Numbered from the stretch's first letter, positions 5,650-18,035 are shown. The stretch: 45,005 bases of DNA from Burkholderiaceae bacterium (GCA_021166725.1 JAJPES010000021.1:1-45005), one strand, 5' to 3'. Notes: a model not told the origin generated them from the letters alone. Made by a program: numbers and translations.

Positions 5650-7896
5650 TCAGCGCTGCTCGCTCGTCTCGCGCAGCAGCGGTTCGGCGAACAGCTCGTC
5701 CAGCGGCGCCGCCTTGCCGATCAGCTCGCCCTGGATGTGGTCGACGCCGAGTTCCGTCAGGCGATCGAGGATGTCCTGGTTGTGCACGTGCTCGGCGATC
5801 GTGCGGATGTTCAGCCGGCGCGCCACGCGCACGGTGGACAGCACGATCTCCTCGTCGATGGCGCTGGTCACCAGGTTGCGGATGAACGAGCCGTCGATCT
5901 TCAGGTAGTCGAGCGGAAAGCGCTTCAGGTACTCGAAGGTGGCCAGTCCGGTGCCGAAGTCGTCCAGCGCGATGCCGAAGCCTTCGGCCTTCAGGTCGTC
6001 GACCAGCCGCGAGGCGGCGGCCGGATTGCGGATCGCCTCGCTCTCGGTGATCTCGAAGACGATCTTCTCGGGCGGAATGCCGAATTCGGCGCGCTGTTCG
6101 CGGATGTAGCCGGCGATGGTGCCGTCGCTCATCGTGAGGCCCGACAGGTTGATCGAGCACTTCCAGGTGCGCGCCAGCGCGTCGGGGCGCGCGGCGAGCC
6201 ACGAGAAGATGCGCCGGATCACGCCGCGATCCATCGCCGGCGTCATCTGCGCCTGCACGGCAAGCGACAGGAACTCGGGCGGGCGGATCAGGCCGCCGTC
6301 GCGGTCGAGCAGCCGGATCAGCACCTCGTAGGAGAGCATCCCCGCTGGCGCTTCCGGATCGACGATCGGCTGGGCGTGCAGCTCGAAGCGCTTCTCGCGG
6401 ATCGCTTCGCGGATGTGCTCGATCTTGCCCTGATGCGCGCGCCGCGCGTCGATCATCGTCTGCGACAGCGGCTCGACGAACAGCTGCGGCTCACGCACGC
6501 TCGCCGCGATCGCCATCGCGTCCGACAGCGACATCAGGCAGTCCTCGCTGTTGATCAGCGCGTGCCGGTCGACGAGCAGGCCGCCGACGCAGGTCTGCAG
6601 CCGCACGCTGCCGTTCACCGTCTTGAAGAGCTGGCCGTTGAGCTGCGAATACACCTCGCGCGCCACCGAACGCACCTGCGCCACCGAGTCGGCTTCGATC
6701 AGCAGCGCGAAACGCCCTCCCGACAGGCGAGCGGCGGCGCAAGTGCCCGGCTGGCGCAGCAGCAGCGCGGCCGCGTTCTGCTCGAGCTGCAGCGCCGGCA
6801 TCGTTCCGCACAGGTCATTCAGCGTGTCGAAATTCGTCAGGTGCAGCCCGATCAGGCCGTAGTCGGGGCGCGTGGCCATCGCCAGCCGTTCGCCGACCTC
6901 GGCGATCAGGCCGCGGTCGTTGAGCAGTCCGGTCGACATGTCCTCGCGCGCCTGGGCGCCGACGCGCGCGAGCGCGAAGCGGCGGTCACTGGCGATCGCC
7001 TGCAGCATCAGCGCGACGACGATCGCCGTGAAGACGAGCATCGACGCTTCGATCGCGCGGCCGAAGGTGTCGGCCGCGGCGGCGATCTGGTGCGAGCGCA
7101 CGACGAGCAGCGGCAGGGTGGTCACGACGAGCGAGAGCGCGGTGGCGCGCTCGTTCATCCGGATCGAGATCCAGACGACGATCGGGAAATAGAGGAACAG
7201 CAGCGCGTAGGCGTAGGTGCCGTAGCCGAGCAGCGACAGGCCGAGGCTGGCCGCGACGACCAGCATCGTCAGCACGAACGCCGGCGCGTCGAGCAGCGGC
7301 TCGTCGCGGCCGGCTTCCGCGGCAGCGGGCGCCAGCGACTGGCCGAACCAGGCGAGCAGCGCCGGGGCGACCAGCAGCACGCCGAGCGAGTCGATCAACC
7401 ACCAGACGAGGAACCGGTGCGTCCAATGCACCTCGCCGATGCCGCCGACGGCGAGCATGCCGGTGCCGGCGAACCCGGCATCGATCGGCGCGGCGACGAG
7501 CACGACGACCGCGATGAAGCGCACGGCGGTGTCGAGGCGGTATTCCGGCGGCTTCCAGTCGTTCAGGCGGCGCAGCATCGTCGCGGCGAGCATCGGGCCT
7601 ACCGCGCTGGCGGCGAATACGCTCGCCGTAACGCTCACGTTGCCGAACTCGATCCACGCCCACAGCGCGGCGCCCGCCGCGGCCGGCAGCGACCAGGCGA
7701 CGCCGTAACGCCAGGCGAACGCGAAGGCCACCGCGGCGCCCGGCCAGACGAGCAGCAGGTCGATCGTGGTGAACGAGACCAGTTGCGCAACCAGGCACGC
7801 GAGGAACGCGATGCCGATGGCGAGGAGCAGGCGGGGGAAGGGGGCGAGGCCGCCTTCCCCGGGCAGCGGGTGCGCTGACGATTCGGACAAGGGCAC
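5650..7896 (-). CDS. MASE1 - degenerate GGDEF - EAL cyclic-di-GMP phosphodiesterase
   Basis: A 748-residue inner-membrane signalling protein. Residues about 28-290 are eight or so hydrophobic helices resembling the MASE1 sensor domain (LLLAIGIAFLACLVAQLVSF near the start). A GGDEF domain follows but its signature reads SGGRF at about 392-396, so it should not make c-di-GMP. The EAL domain begins near residue 520: EVLIR at 524 replaces EALLR but keeps the metal-binding Glu. The other key motifs, INLSG, FEITESE, LDDFGTG, LKIDGSF and AEH, are intact, so c-di-GMP hydrolysis is expected. The GTG at 7896 is chosen because sequence further upstream is a heptamer repeat; the ribosome site is weak. 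Confidence 0.86.
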   Translation of the reverse strand: MPLSESSAHPLPGEGGLAPFPRLLLAIGIAFLACLVAQLVSFTTIDLLLVWPGAAVAFAFAWRYGVAWSLPAAAGAALWAWIEFGNVSVTASVFAASAVGPMLAATMLRRLNDWKPPEYRLDTAVRFIAVVVLVAAPIDAGFAGTGMLAVGGIGEVHWTHRFLVWWLIDSLGVLLVAPALLAWFGQSLAPAAAEAGRDEPLLDAPAFVLTMLVVAASLGLSLLGYGTYAYALLFLYFPIVVWISIRMNERATALSLVVTTLPLLVVRSHQIAAAADTFGRAIEASMLVFTAIVVALMLQAIASDRRFALARVGAQAREDMSTGLLNDRGLIAEVGERLAMATRPDYGLIGLHLTNFDTLNDLCGTMPALQLEQNAAALLLRQPGTCAAARLSGGRFALLIEADSVAQVRSVAREVYSQLNGQLFKTVNGSVRLQTCVGGLLVDRHALINSEDCLMSLSDAMAIAASVREPQLFVEPLSQTMIDARRAHQGKIEHIREAIREKRFELHAQPIVDPEAPAGMLSYEVLIRLLDRDGGLIRPPEFLSLAVQAQMTPAMDRGVIRRIFSWLAARPDALARTWKCSINLSGLTMSDGTIAGYIREQRAEFGIPPEKIVFEITESEAIRNPAAASRLVDDLKAEGFGIALDDFGTGLATFEYLKRFPLDYLKIDGSFIRNLVTSAIDEEIVLSTVRVARRLNIRTIAEHVHNQDILDRLTELGVDHIQGELIGKAAPLDELFAEPLLRETSEQR

Positions 7897-7982
7897 TGGG
7901 ACGACGCTTCGCTCGACGGCGAAGTGTAATCCAGGCGGGGGGCGGCGCGTTGCGTGCGCCGACTGTCGGGGGATAGAGGCGA

Positions 7983-8073
7983 GTGAAGGGTGAAGGGTAA
8001 AGGGTGAAGGGTGAAGGGGAAAAGCCGCGACCCCCGGGGATTTACCCCTACACCCTTCACCCTTCACCCTTCT
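7983..8073. repeat. Inverted pair of heptamer (GTGAAGG) tandem repeats
   Basis: Five tandem copies of GTGAAGG (one is GTAAAGG) at 7983-8017 face about four copies of CCCTTCA at 8047-8073, so the two arrays can fold into a long hairpin with several registers. It lies immediately after the acnA stop, between acnA and the EAL gene, and may act as a transcription terminator or RNA stabiliser. Confidence 0.75.
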
Positions 8074-8082
8074 CTGCCGCCG

Positions 8083-10782
<2,700 letters not shown>

Positions 10783-10847
10783 GGCAGTGGGCCTCGTCGG
10801 AGAGCGAATGCGGGAGGGGGTTGGGAATGTGGCGCCTGCGCGGCGCG

Positions 10848-11528
10848 TCAATGCGACTTCTGCGCGCCCGAGCGCGTGCGGGTCCGCGGCGGCGGCTTGG
10901 CCGGCGCTTCGGGCTCGGCGCGGAACTGGCCGTCGACCATGTTCAACGTGCCCATGCCGGGCACGACGACGTCGCCCGGCTTCTGGCCGCTGGCGCAGGG
11001 CCCGAGCCAGCGCGCCTCGAGGGCGTCCTTGTCCTCGCGGCGCACGCCGGCCAGCGGCGGGTCGTACTGCACGATGGTGTCGATGCGGTAGCGATGAACG
11101 AAATCGCCGCTGGCGATCGAGCGGCTGGTGACCGTCGTGCGTCCTTCGCGGCAGACCGATTCGGCCAGCCACGCCTGGCCGGCGCGCCGGAAGGGCCCGA
11201 ACTCGCACGAGCCGCGCTGTCCGACGCTGCGATCGAGGTGGTTCGTCTCGGTGTCGGTGTGCGGCCCGACGCAGAATCTCGTCGATTCGAGCCCCGCGGC
11301 CTGCACGCCGACCGAGCGCACTTCCCAGAGCCCGACGCGTCGCTTCGGATGATCGGGCGGCGCCTCGCCGGACGGCCGCGCGGCCACGTGTTCAGCCGTC
11401 GGTGCTCCCGACGCGCCACGCGACGGGGCGAGAGGCGACGCGACGGAACTCGACGCGACGGAACTCGACGCCGCGACGACGAAGCCGACGCAGGTCAGCA
11501 TCGCTCGCGACGGGCAGGCCGGCAGCAC
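10848..11528 (-). CDS. DUF3617 periplasmic protein
   Basis: A 226-residue secreted protein. A hydrophobic N-terminal segment (about residues 10-28) looks like a signal peptide. The core [20 protein letters not shown], with cysteines in FCVG, GSCEFG and SVCREG, then [10 protein letters not shown], fits the DUF3617 family, whose members have paired cysteines and unknown function. The C-terminus is a basic proline-rich tail. GTG at 11528 is preferred because AGGA lies about 5 bases upstream. It starts 22 bases after the prpD stop and its stop is 65 bases before acnA, so it is probably cotranscribed with the methylcitrate genes. Its placement there is unexplained. Confidence 0.75.
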   Translation of the reverse strand: MLPACPSRAMLTCVGFVVAASSSVASSSVASPLAPSRGASGAPTAEHVAARPSGEAPPDHPKRRVGLWEVRSVGVQAAGLESTRFCVGPHTDTETNHLDRSVGQRGSCEFGPFRRAGQAWLAESVCREGRTTVTSRSIASGDFVHRYRIDTIVQYDPPLAGVRREDKDALEARWLGPCASGQKPGDVVVPGMGTLNMVDGQFRAEPEAPAKPPPRTRTRSGAQKSH

Positions 11529-11550
11529 GGCTTCCTGCGTGTGCGGCGCG

Positions 11551-13005
11551 TCAGATCACGTAGAGATCGACGTAGTCGGGCACCGTCATCGCCTCGAGCT
11601 TCGCGCGATCGAGCGAGGCGTCGAGGATGCGCTGCTGCTGGCGTGCCGGGAAGCGGCGGGCGAGGTTGGTGCGGAACTTCTCGACGAGCAGCGGAATTCC
11701 CTCCGCGCGCCGGCGGCGATGCCCGACCGGATACTCGACGACGACTTCGGGCAGCTTGTGTCCGTCGGTGAACTCGACGGTGATGCCGTTGGCGATCGAA
11801 CGCTTGTCGGGGTCGAGATAATCGCGCGTGAACTGCTCGTCTTCCACGCAGGTCATCTTCGCGCGCAGCGCGTCGATGCGCGGGTCGGCGGCGACCGAAT
11901 CTTCGTAGTCGGCCGCGGTGAGCCGGCCGAAGATCAGCGGCACCGCCACCATGTACTGGATGCAATGGTCGCGGTCGGCCGGGTTGTCCAGCGGGCCCTT
12001 CTTGTCGATGATGCGGATCGCCGATTCGTGCGTGCGGATCGTGATCCTGGCGATGTCGTCCACCGACCGGCCGGCTTCCTTCAGTTGCCGATGCAGCGTC
12101 ATCGCGCACTCGACGGCCGTCTGCGCGTGGAACTCCGCCGGGAACGAGATCTTGAACAGCACGTTCTCCATGACGTAGCTGCCGTATGGGCGCTGGAAGG
12201 TGAATTCCTTGCCCTTGAACAGCACGTCGTAGAAGCCCCAGGTCTTCGCGGTGAGCACCGACGGATAACCCATCTCGCCGGTGCGCGCGATCAGCGCGAG
12301 GCGCACCGCGCGGCTGGTGGCGTCGCCCGCGGCCCAGCTCTTGCGCGAGCCGGTGTTCGGCGCGTGGCGATAGGTGCGCAGCGACTGGCCGTCCACCCAG
12401 GCAAGCGAAACCGCGTTGATCAGCTCGTCGCGCGACAGGCCCAGCAGGCGGCCGCAGACCGCGGTGGAAGCGACCTTCACCAGCACGACGTGGTCGAGTC
12501 CGACGCGGTTGAACGAGTTCTCCAGCGCGATCACGCCCTGGATCTCGTGCGCCTTGACCATCGACTCGAGCACCGTGCGCATCGTCAGCGGCGCCTTGCC
12601 CTGCGCGACGGCGGTGCGGCTCAGCCAGTCGGCGGTGGCGAGGATGCCGCCCAGGTTGTCCGACGGGTGCCCCCATTCCGCGGCGAGCCACGTGTCGTTG
12701 AAGTCGAGCCAGCGGATCATCGCGCCGATGTTGAACGCGCCCTGCACCGGGTCGAGCTGGAACTGCGTGCCCGGAACCTTCGCTCCGTTCGGAACGACGG
12801 TGCCCGGGACGACCGGACCGAGCAGCTTCGTGCAAGCCGGATAGTCGAGCGCTTCGAGCCCGCAGCCGAGCGTGTCGATCAGGCAGGCCGCGGCGGTGTC
12901 GAGCGCCTCGCGGCTGCCGATGTCGTAATTCAGCACGTAGTCGACGATGTCGACGAGGACCTTGTCCGGCTGCGGCCGTCCGGTCGTCGCGATGTGGCTG
13001 CTCAT
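11551..13005 (-). CDS. prpD: 2-methylcitrate dehydratase
   Basis: PrpD dehydrates 2-methylcitrate to 2-methyl-cis-aconitate, step two of the methylcitrate cycle that oxidises propionyl-CoA to pyruvate. At 484 residues it is full length for the MmgE/PrpD family. Visible family segments are [40 protein letters not shown] with GHPSDN, and the active-site region [20 protein letters not shown]. The ATG at 13005 (MSSHIATTG) is chosen over an upstream start that would abut the prpC stop. It is the cofactor-free PrpD type rather than the AcnD/PrpF pair. The isocitrate-forming hydration would then fall to an aconitase such as the neighbouring AcnA. Confidence 0.94.
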   Translation of the reverse strand: MSSHIATTGRPQPDKVLVDIVDYVLNYDIGSREALDTAAACLIDTLGCGLEALDYPACTKLLGPVVPGTVVPNGAKVPGTQFQLDPVQGAFNIGAMIRWLDFNDTWLAAEWGHPSDNLGGILATADWLSRTAVAQGKAPLTMRTVLESMVKAHEIQGVIALENSFNRVGLDHVVLVKVASTAVCGRLLGLSRDELINAVSLAWVDGQSLRTYRHAPNTGSRKSWAAGDATSRAVRLALIARTGEMGYPSVLTAKTWGFYDVLFKGKEFTFQRPYGSYVMENVLFKISFPAEFHAQTAVECAMTLHRQLKEAGRSVDDIARITIRTHESAIRIIDKKGPLDNPADRDHCIQYMVAVPLIFGRLTAADYEDSVAADPRIDALRAKMTCVEDEQFTRDYLDPDKRSIANGITVEFTDGHKLPEVVVEYPVGHRRRRAEGIPLLVEKFRTNLARRFPARQQQRILDASLDRAKLEAMTVPDYVDLYVI

Positions 13006-13053
13006 GTCGGGTTGCTTTCCTTCGAAGTAGGGGATTCGGCTGCGACCATGCAC

Positions 13054-14217
13054 TCAGCCGCGCTCGGCCAGCGAAACGTATCGACGGTCTTCCGGTCCGG
13101 TGTAGTTCGCGCTCGGGCGGATGATCTTGCCGTCGAGGCGCTGCTCGATGACGTGCGCCGACCAGCCCGATGTGCGCGAGACGACGAACAGCGGCGTGAA
13201 CATTGCGGTGGGCACGCCCATCAGGTGGTAGCTGACCGCGCTGAACCAGTCGAGGTTGGGGAACATGCTCTTGGCGTCCCGCATCACCGATTCGAGGCGC
13301 GCCGCGATGTCGAACAGCTTCGTGTCGCCGGCCTGCTTCGACAGTGACCGTGCGACCTCCTTGATCACCTTGTTGCGCGGATCGGAGATCGTGTACACCG
13401 GGTGTCCGAAGCCGATGACGACCTCGCGATTCGCCACCCGCTGGCGGATGTCGGCTTCGGCCTCGTCGGGATCGCCGTAGCGGCTCTGGATGTCGAAGGC
13501 CACTTCGTTCGCGCCGCCGTGCTTCGGGCCGCGCAACGCGCCGATCGCGCCGGTGATTGCCGAATACAGGTCGGAGCCGGTACCGGTGATCACGCGTGCG
13601 GTGAAGGTGGACGCATTGAACTCGTGCTCGGCGTACAGGTTCAGCGACGTGTGCATCGCGCGTACCCACGCGGCGCAGGGCTCGCGACCGTGGAGCAGGT
13701 GCAGGAAGTGCCCGCCGATCGAGTCGTCGTCGGTCTGTACCTCGATGCGCCGGCCGTTGGTGGCGTAGTGCCACCAGTACAGCAGCATCGAGCCGAGCGA
13801 TGCGAGCAGCCGATCCGCGATGTCGCGCGCGCCGGCGATGCTGTGGTCTTCCTTCTCCGGCAGCACGCAGCCGAGCACCGATACGCCGGTGCGCAGCACG
13901 TCCATCGGATGCGCCGACGCGGGCAGGGCTTCGAGCGCCGCCTTGACCGCCGCGGGCAGCCCGCGCAGCGAGCGCAGCTTCGCCTTGTACGCGACGAGCT
14001 CGGCGCGCCGCGGCAGGCGACCGTGCACCAGCAGGTAGGCGATCTCCTCGAACTCGGCGACGTCGGCCATTTCGAGGATGTCGTAGCCGCGGTAGTGCAG
14101 GTCGTTGCCGGTGCGCCCTACCGAGCACAGTGCTGTATTGCCGGCGACGACGCCGGACAGCGCAACGGATTTCTTCGGCTTCGGTGCGGCGGGGGTGGCC
14201 GTGGCGTTGTCGGTCAT
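13054..14217 (-). CDS. prpC: 2-methylcitrate synthase
   Basis: PrpC condenses propionyl-CoA with oxaloacetate. The 387-residue protein is a short citrate-synthase fold with the PrpC-style start [20 protein letters not shown] and [20 protein letters not shown]. Catalytic residues sit in [26 protein letters not shown] and GFGHPVY (the proline after His is typical of PrpC, where citrate synthase has GFGHRVY). It is clearly distinct from gltA at 20965, which is longer and has the [14 protein letters not shown] form. The ATG at 14217 follows prpB by 37 bases, so prpB-prpC-prpD form one operon. Confidence 0.95.
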   Translation of the reverse strand: MTDNATATPAAPKPKKSVALSGVVAGNTALCSVGRTGNDLHYRGYDILEMADVAEFEEIAYLLVHGRLPRRAELVAYKAKLRSLRGLPAAVKAALEALPASAHPMDVLRTGVSVLGCVLPEKEDHSIAGARDIADRLLASLGSMLLYWWHYATNGRRIEVQTDDDSIGGHFLHLLHGREPCAAWVRAMHTSLNLYAEHEFNASTFTARVITGTGSDLYSAITGAIGALRGPKHGGANEVAFDIQSRYGDPDEAEADIRQRVANREVVIGFGHPVYTISDPRNKVIKEVARSLSKQAGDTKLFDIAARLESVMRDAKSMFPNLDWFSAVSYHLMGVPTAMFTPLFVVSRTSGWSAHVIEQRLDGKIIRPSANYTGPEDRRYVSLAERG

Positions 14218-14254
14218 CGCGTCGTTCCGTATGGGTTGGTTGGGGACCCGTCTC

Positions 14255-15136
14255 TCACCGGGAGCGCGAGAACAGCTCGTCGAGCTTGCGTTCGTAGTCC
14301 CAGTAGCCGATCGCGTCGTACAGCTCCTGGCGCGTCTGCATCGTGTCGAGCACCGCCTTCTGCGTGCCGTCGCGGCGCAGCGTTGCATAGACGTGCTGCG
14401 CGGCCTTGTTCATCGCGCGGAATGCAGACAGCGGGTACAACACCATCGACACGCCGACGCTCCCCAGCTCGTCGACGGTGAACAGCGGCGTCTGCCCGAA
14501 CTCGGTGATGTTCGCCAGCACCGGCACCTTCACCGCCTCGGCGAAGCGCCGATACATCGAAAGCTCGGTCATCGCCTCGGGGAAGATGCCGTCGGCTCCC
14601 GCCTCGACGCAGGCGATCGAGCGCTCGATCGCGCGATCGAGCCCTTCGACGGCCAGCGCGTCGGTGCGCGCCATCAGGAAGAAGTCGGGGTCGGTGCGCG
14701 CATCGGCCGCCGCGCGGACGCGGTCGACCATCTCCTGCTGCGAGACGATCTCCTTGCCCGGGCGATGGCCGCAGCGCTTGGCGCCGACCTGGTCCTCGAT
14801 GTGCATCGCCGCAGCGCCCGCCTTGATGATTGAGCGCGTGGTGCGCGCCACGTTGAAGGCCGACGCGCCGAAGCCCGTGTCCACGTCGACCAGCAGCGGC
14901 ACCGGGCAGACGTCGGTGATGCGCCGCACGTCGATCAGCACGTCTTCGAGGCCGCTGATGCCGAGGTCGGGTACGCCGAGCGAGCCGGCGGCGACGCCGC
15001 CGCCGGAGACGTAGATCGCGCGAAAACCGGCCTGCTGCGCGAGCAGCGCGTGGTTCGCGTTGATCGCTCCGACCACCTGCAGCGGCTGCTCGGCTGCGAG
15101 CGCTTCGCGGAAGCGTTTTCCGGCGCTGGACGTCAT
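14255..15136 (-). CDS. prpB: 2-methylisocitrate lyase
   Basis: PrpB cleaves 2-methylisocitrate to pyruvate and succinate, the last step of the methylcitrate cycle. The 293-residue protein belongs to the PEP mutase/isocitrate lyase superfamily: [17 protein letters not shown], the Mg-binding [20 protein letters not shown], and the catalytic KRCGH loop. The ATG at 15136 is preferred to a GTG at 15145 because AGGTGAG lies five bases before the ATG. It is followed by prpC and preceded by mdh on the same strand with 32 bases between, so these genes may share the mdh promoter. The succinate product can feed the sdh complex encoded nearby. Confidence 0.96.
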   Translation of the reverse strand: MTSSAGKRFREALAAEQPLQVVGAINANHALLAQQAGFRAIYVSGGGVAAGSLGVPDLGISGLEDVLIDVRRITDVCPVPLLVDVDTGFGASAFNVARTTRSIIKAGAAAMHIEDQVGAKRCGHRPGKEIVSQQEMVDRVRAAADARTDPDFFLMARTDALAVEGLDRAIERSIACVEAGADGIFPEAMTELSMYRRFAEAVKVPVLANITEFGQTPLFTVDELGSVGVSMVLYPLSAFRAMNKAAQHVYATLRRDGTQKAVLDTMQTRQELYDAIGYWDYERKLDELFSRSR

Positions 15137-15168
15137 GGGGCTCACCTGGAGTTACGGACCGAAAGCGC

Positions 15169-16155
15169 TCAACCGAGCAGGTGCGCGATGCCGTCGCGTT
15201 CTTCGAGCAGCTCGTTCAGCGTGTGGTCCATCTTCGAGCGGCTGAACTCGTCGATCGGCAGGTCGCGCACGAGCTCGTATTCGCCGTTGCCGCGGCACAG
15301 CACCGGGAAGCCGTAGAGGATGCCTTCCGGAATGCCGTAGGAGCCGTCGGACGGAATGCCCATCGTTACCCAGCGATCGCCGGCGCCCAGCGCCCAGTCG
15401 CGCACGTGGTCGAGCGCGGCGTTGGCCGCCGATGCGGCCGACGACAGGCCGCGCGCTTCGATGATCGCCGCGCCGCGCTTGCCGACGGTGGGGATGAACA
15501 CGTCGCGGTTCCACGTCTCGTCGCCGATCAGATCGCGAACCGACTGTCCGTCCACCGTGGCGAAGCGGTAGTCGGGATACATCGTCGGGCTGTGGTTGCC
15601 CCAGACGACGAGCTTTTCGATGCGATCGACCGGCTTGCCGGTGCGCGCGGCCAGTTGCGACAGCGCGCGGTTGTGGTCGAGGCGCAGCATCGCGCTGAAG
15701 TTCTTCCTCGGCAGGTTCGGCGCCGATTTCATCGCGATGTACGCGTTCGTGTTCGCCGGGTTGCCGACGACGAGGATGCGGCAGTCGCGGCTGGCGACTT
15801 CGTCGAGCGCGCGGCCCTGGACCGTGAAGATCGCTCCGTTGGCTTCGAGCAGATCCTTGCGCTCCATGCCCTTGGTGCGCGGGCGTGCGCCGACGAGCAG
15901 CGCGTAGTCGGCATCGCGGAACGCCACTTTGGGGTCGTCGGTGACGACCACGCCGGCGAGCAGCGGGAACGCGCAGTCTTCGAGTTCCATGACGACGCCG
16001 CGCACGGCGGCCAGCGCCGGCGTGATGTCGAGCAGTTGCAGGATGACCGGCTGGTCCTTGCCGAGCAGGTCGCCGTTGGCAATGCGAAACAGCAGGCTGT
16101 AGCCGATCTGGCCGGCGGCGCCGGTGACGGCGACGCGCTTGGCGGGTTTGGGCAT
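15169..16155 (-). CDS. mdh: Malate dehydrogenase
   Basis: NAD-dependent malate dehydrogenase, converting malate to oxaloacetate. The 328-residue protein starts [20 protein letters not shown] (Rossmann GAAGQIG) and has substrate-binding [23 protein letters not shown], and the catalytic [13 protein letters not shown] and [11 protein letters not shown] with its His. The TGAAGQIGY form marks the group II malate dehydrogenases typical of betaproteobacteria. Its promoter is well formed at 16194-16222, and the operator-like palindrome 16234-16245 lies just upstream, between it and the divergent gntR gene. Prp genes follow closely on the same strand. Confidence 0.97.
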   Translation of the reverse strand: MPKPAKRVAVTGAAGQIGYSLLFRIANGDLLGKDQPVILQLLDITPALAAVRGVVMELEDCAFPLLAGVVVTDDPKVAFRDADYALLVGARPRTKGMERKDLLEANGAIFTVQGRALDEVASRDCRILVVGNPANTNAYIAMKSAPNLPRKNFSAMLRLDHNRALSQLAARTGKPVDRIEKLVVWGNHSPTMYPDYRFATVDGQSVRDLIGDETWNRDVFIPTVGKRGAAIIEARGLSSAASAANAALDHVRDWALGAGDRWVTMGIPSDGSYGIPEGILYGFPVLCRGNGEYELVRDLPIDEFSRSKMDHTLNELLEERDGIAHLLG

Positions 16156-16193
16156 GGGAAGGGACCTCGGGTGGGATGGTCGGCAGCGCCGCG

Positions 16194-16222
16194 AGTCTAT
16201 TCCGCGAGGGGAGCGATGTCAA
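16194..16222 (-). promoter_or_regulatory. Sigma-70 promoter of mdh (and probably prpBCD)
   Basis: On the minus strand TTGACA (perfect -35, plus positions 16217-16222) is followed after exactly 17 bases by TAGACT (-10, 16194-16199). The start would be about 30-35 bases before the mdh ATG. The -35 lies 11 bases from the TCTTATATAAGA palindrome. Confidence 0.7.
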
Positions 16223-16233
16223 CCAGCTCGCTA

Positions 16234-16245
16234 TCTTATATAAGA
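16234..16245. promoter_or_regulatory. TCTTATATAAGA palindrome, candidate GntR operator
   Basis: A perfect 12-base palindrome, AT-rich in GC-rich surroundings, in the divergent mdh/gntR spacer. It overlaps the likely -10 of gntR and sits just upstream of the mdh -35. Autoregulation by the adjacent GntR/UTRA protein is the simplest reading, but unproven. Confidence 0.55.
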
Positions 16246-16290
16246 GATAACACAATGGACCTCGGTTCTTTTTCGTGCTTCAATGCGCCG

Positions 16291-17124
16291 ATGAACGAGA
16301 GTGTGCGCGGGGGGGTGGGCGGGGTCGAGACGGGCGGGGAAGAGACGCCGACCTTCGCGCCGCTGTATCGCCAGATCCGCTCGCTGTTGCTGCGTGGCCT
16401 TCAGTCGGGCGAATGGAAGCCCGGCGAGGCGATTCCGAGCGAAACCGAGCTGGCGGCCCGTTACCGCGTCAGCCAGGGAACGGTGCGCAAGGCGATCGAC
16501 GAGCTGGCCGCCGAGCACCTGCTGGTTCGGCGCCAGGGACGCGGCACCTTCGTCGCCTCGCATCGCGAGGTGCGCACGCAGTTCCGTTTCCTTCGGCTGC
16601 GTCCCGACGAGGCGGCGATGCTCGCTTCCGATGCAGCTGCGGCGGGCGAGGGCGGCGAGGCGCGTGGCGAATCCGGTCCGGGGCTGGCGATGACGAGCCG
16701 CGTGCTCGAGTGTCGCCGCCTGCGCGCGCCGGTCGAGGTCGCACGCGCGCTCGGCCTGCGCGCCGGTGAAGCCGTGGTCCTGATCCGCCGATTGCTCGAA
16801 AGCGAAACGCAGCCGATGGTCCTCGACGAGATCTGGTTGCCGGGCGCGCGCTTTCGCGGCCTGAGCGTAGAGCGCCTGGACGCCTGGCACGGGCCGCTCT
16901 ACGCGTTGTTCGAGACGGAGTTCGGCGTGCGCATGATCGGCGCCGCCGAGCGGCTGAAGGCGGTGGCGGCCGACCGTTCGCATGCGCGCGAGCTGCACGT
17001 GGTCGAAGGCTCTCCGCTGCTGCTCGTCGAACGCGTGTCGTGGACCTACGGCGAGCAACCGGTGGAGTTGCGGCGCGGCTACTGCGTCACCGAGCACCAC
17101 CATTATTTCAATCGCCTGAGCTGA
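16291..17124 (+). CDS. GntR-family regulator (HutC/UTRA type)
   Basis: A 277-residue regulator. Residues about 25-95 are the GntR winged helix (PLYRQIRSLLLRGLQSGEWK, PGEAIPSETELAARYRVSQG, TVRKAIDELAAEHLLVRRQG). Residues about 125-275 form a UTRA ligand-binding domain (AGEAVVLIRRLLESETQPMV, DEIWLP, LFETEFGVRM, SWTYGEQPVELRRGYC). It sits between divergent mdh and sdh operons, a place occupied by a GntR regulator in many Burkholderiales, so control of TCA-cycle genes by a dicarboxylate or related ligand is inferred. An in-frame ATG at 16255 is possible but would nearly touch the promoter; 16291 leaves a leader and fits the family start. Confidence 0.88.
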   Translation: MNESVRGGVGGVETGGEETPTFAPLYRQIRSLLLRGLQSGEWKPGEAIPSETELAARYRVSQGTVRKAIDELAAEHLLVRRQGRGTFVASHREVRTQFRFLRLRPDEAAMLASDAAAAGEGGEARGESGPGLAMTSRVLECRRLRAPVEVARALGLRAGEAVVLIRRLLESETQPMVLDEIWLPGARFRGLSVERLDAWHGPLYALFETEFGVRMIGAAERLKAVAADRSHARELHVVEGSPLLLVERVSWTYGEQPVELRRGYCVTEHHHYFNRLS

Positions 17125-17154
17125 CGCGCAGGGGTCGGGAACGGCGCGGCGGTT

Positions 17155-17183
17155 TTGTGCAACGCGCCAACTTCGGTCAGAAT
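17155..17183 (+). promoter_or_regulatory. Putative promoter of the sdh operon
   Basis: TTGTGC at 17155-17160 and CAGAAT at 17178-17183 with a 17-base spacer lie about 30 bases before sdhC. Both hexamers are only moderate matches. Confidence 0.4.
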
Positions 17184-17212
17184 ACGAAGGTTTGCGATCG
17201 ACGAGGACGAGA

Positions 17213-17644
17213 ATGGCGAGCGCGGTGGGCAAGACGACAAGCAATCCGGGGGCCCGGCCGGAATTCCGCAACATCCATATCTCGCAGATCGTCCGCTATC
17301 GAATGCCGCTGGCTGCGCTGGTGTCGATCCTGCACCGGATCAGCGGCGCGGCGATGTTCCTGGTCGGGCTGCCGCTCGTGCTCTATCTGTTCCAGCAGAG
17401 CGTCGTCTCCGAACTGAGCTTCGAACGCTACCGCGAATTCGTCGCCAACCCCTTCGTCAGGCTCGTGCTGGTCGGCATCATCTGGGCCTATCTGCATCAC
17501 CTGCTCGCCGGCGTGCGCCATCTGCTGATGGACCTCGACCTCGGTGTCGACAAGGCCGCCGGCCGCACGTCGGCCGCGATCGTCCTCGCCGTGAGCCTCG
17601 CGCTCACCGTGATCTTCGCCGCGAAAATCTTCGGCCTGTTCTGA
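17213..17644 (+). CDS. sdhC: Succinate dehydrogenase cytochrome b556 subunit
   Basis: A membrane anchor of complex II that, with SdhD, binds haem b and ubiquinone. The 143-residue protein has RPEFRNIHISQIVRYRMPLA and SILHRISGAAMFL, the conserved S-x-x-H-R-x-S-G quinone-site motif, and three hydrophobic helices. HHLLAGVRHLLMDLD contains the haem-ligand histidine region. ATG 17213 is chosen over an ATG seven codons upstream because the shorter form fits the family length. It is the first gene of sdhCDAB-sdhE-gltA, all same strand and closely spaced. Confidence 0.94.
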   Translation: MASAVGKTTSNPGARPEFRNIHISQIVRYRMPLAALVSILHRISGAAMFLVGLPLVLYLFQQSVVSELSFERYREFVANPFVRLVLVGIIWAYLHHLLAGVRHLLMDLDLGVDKAAGRTSAAIVLAVSLALTVIFAAKIFGLF

Positions 17645-17683
17645 TCTTCGCTGCGATCTCCCGAGCGTTTCGGAAACCCGTCC

Positions 17684-18034
17684 ATGACCACTTCCCGCAT
17701 CGTCGTCGGCGCGCACTACGGACAGCGCGACTGGCTCGCGCAGCGCTTCACCGCCGTCGTACTCATCGTCTACACCTTCGTGATGCTCGGCTGGCTTTTC
17801 GCGCTGCCCGAGCTGAACTACGGCAACTGGGCCGGCATCTTCGCCGCCGGCTGGATGAAGGTGTTCACCTTCGTCGCCGTGCTCGCGCTGATCTGGCACG
17901 CGTGGGTCGGGGTGCGCGACATCTACATGGACTACATCAAGCCGGTGGCACTTCGCCTGGCGCTGCAGGTCCTTACCATCGTGGTGCTGCTCGGCTACGC
18001 CGGCTGGGCGCTGCTCACTCTCTGGAGCGTCTGA
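17684..18034 (+). CDS. sdhD: Succinate dehydrogenase membrane anchor subunit
   Basis: The second membrane anchor of complex II, 116 residues with three transmembrane helices. GAHYGQRDWLAQRFTAVVLI opens the family; LALIWHAWVGVRDIYMDYIK carries the conserved His and the D-Y quinone-site residues. It lies 39 bases after sdhC and one base before the sdhA start, so translation is likely coupled. Confidence 0.94.
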   Translation: MTTSRIVVGAHYGQRDWLAQRFTAVVLIVYTFVMLGWLFALPELNYGNWAGIFAAGWMKVFTFVAVLALIWHAWVGVRDIYMDYIKPVALRLALQVLTIVVLLGYAGWALLTLWSV

Positions 18035-18035
18035 G

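Noticed and set aside
7983..8073. Possible CRISPR array
   Set aside because: The units are 7 bases with no spacers; the inverted second array makes it a hairpin, and no cas genes are present.
13054..14217. prpC as a second citrate synthase gene
   Set aside because: The prpB-prpC-prpD context and the GFGHPVY motif point to methylcitrate synthase; gltA is separate at 20965.
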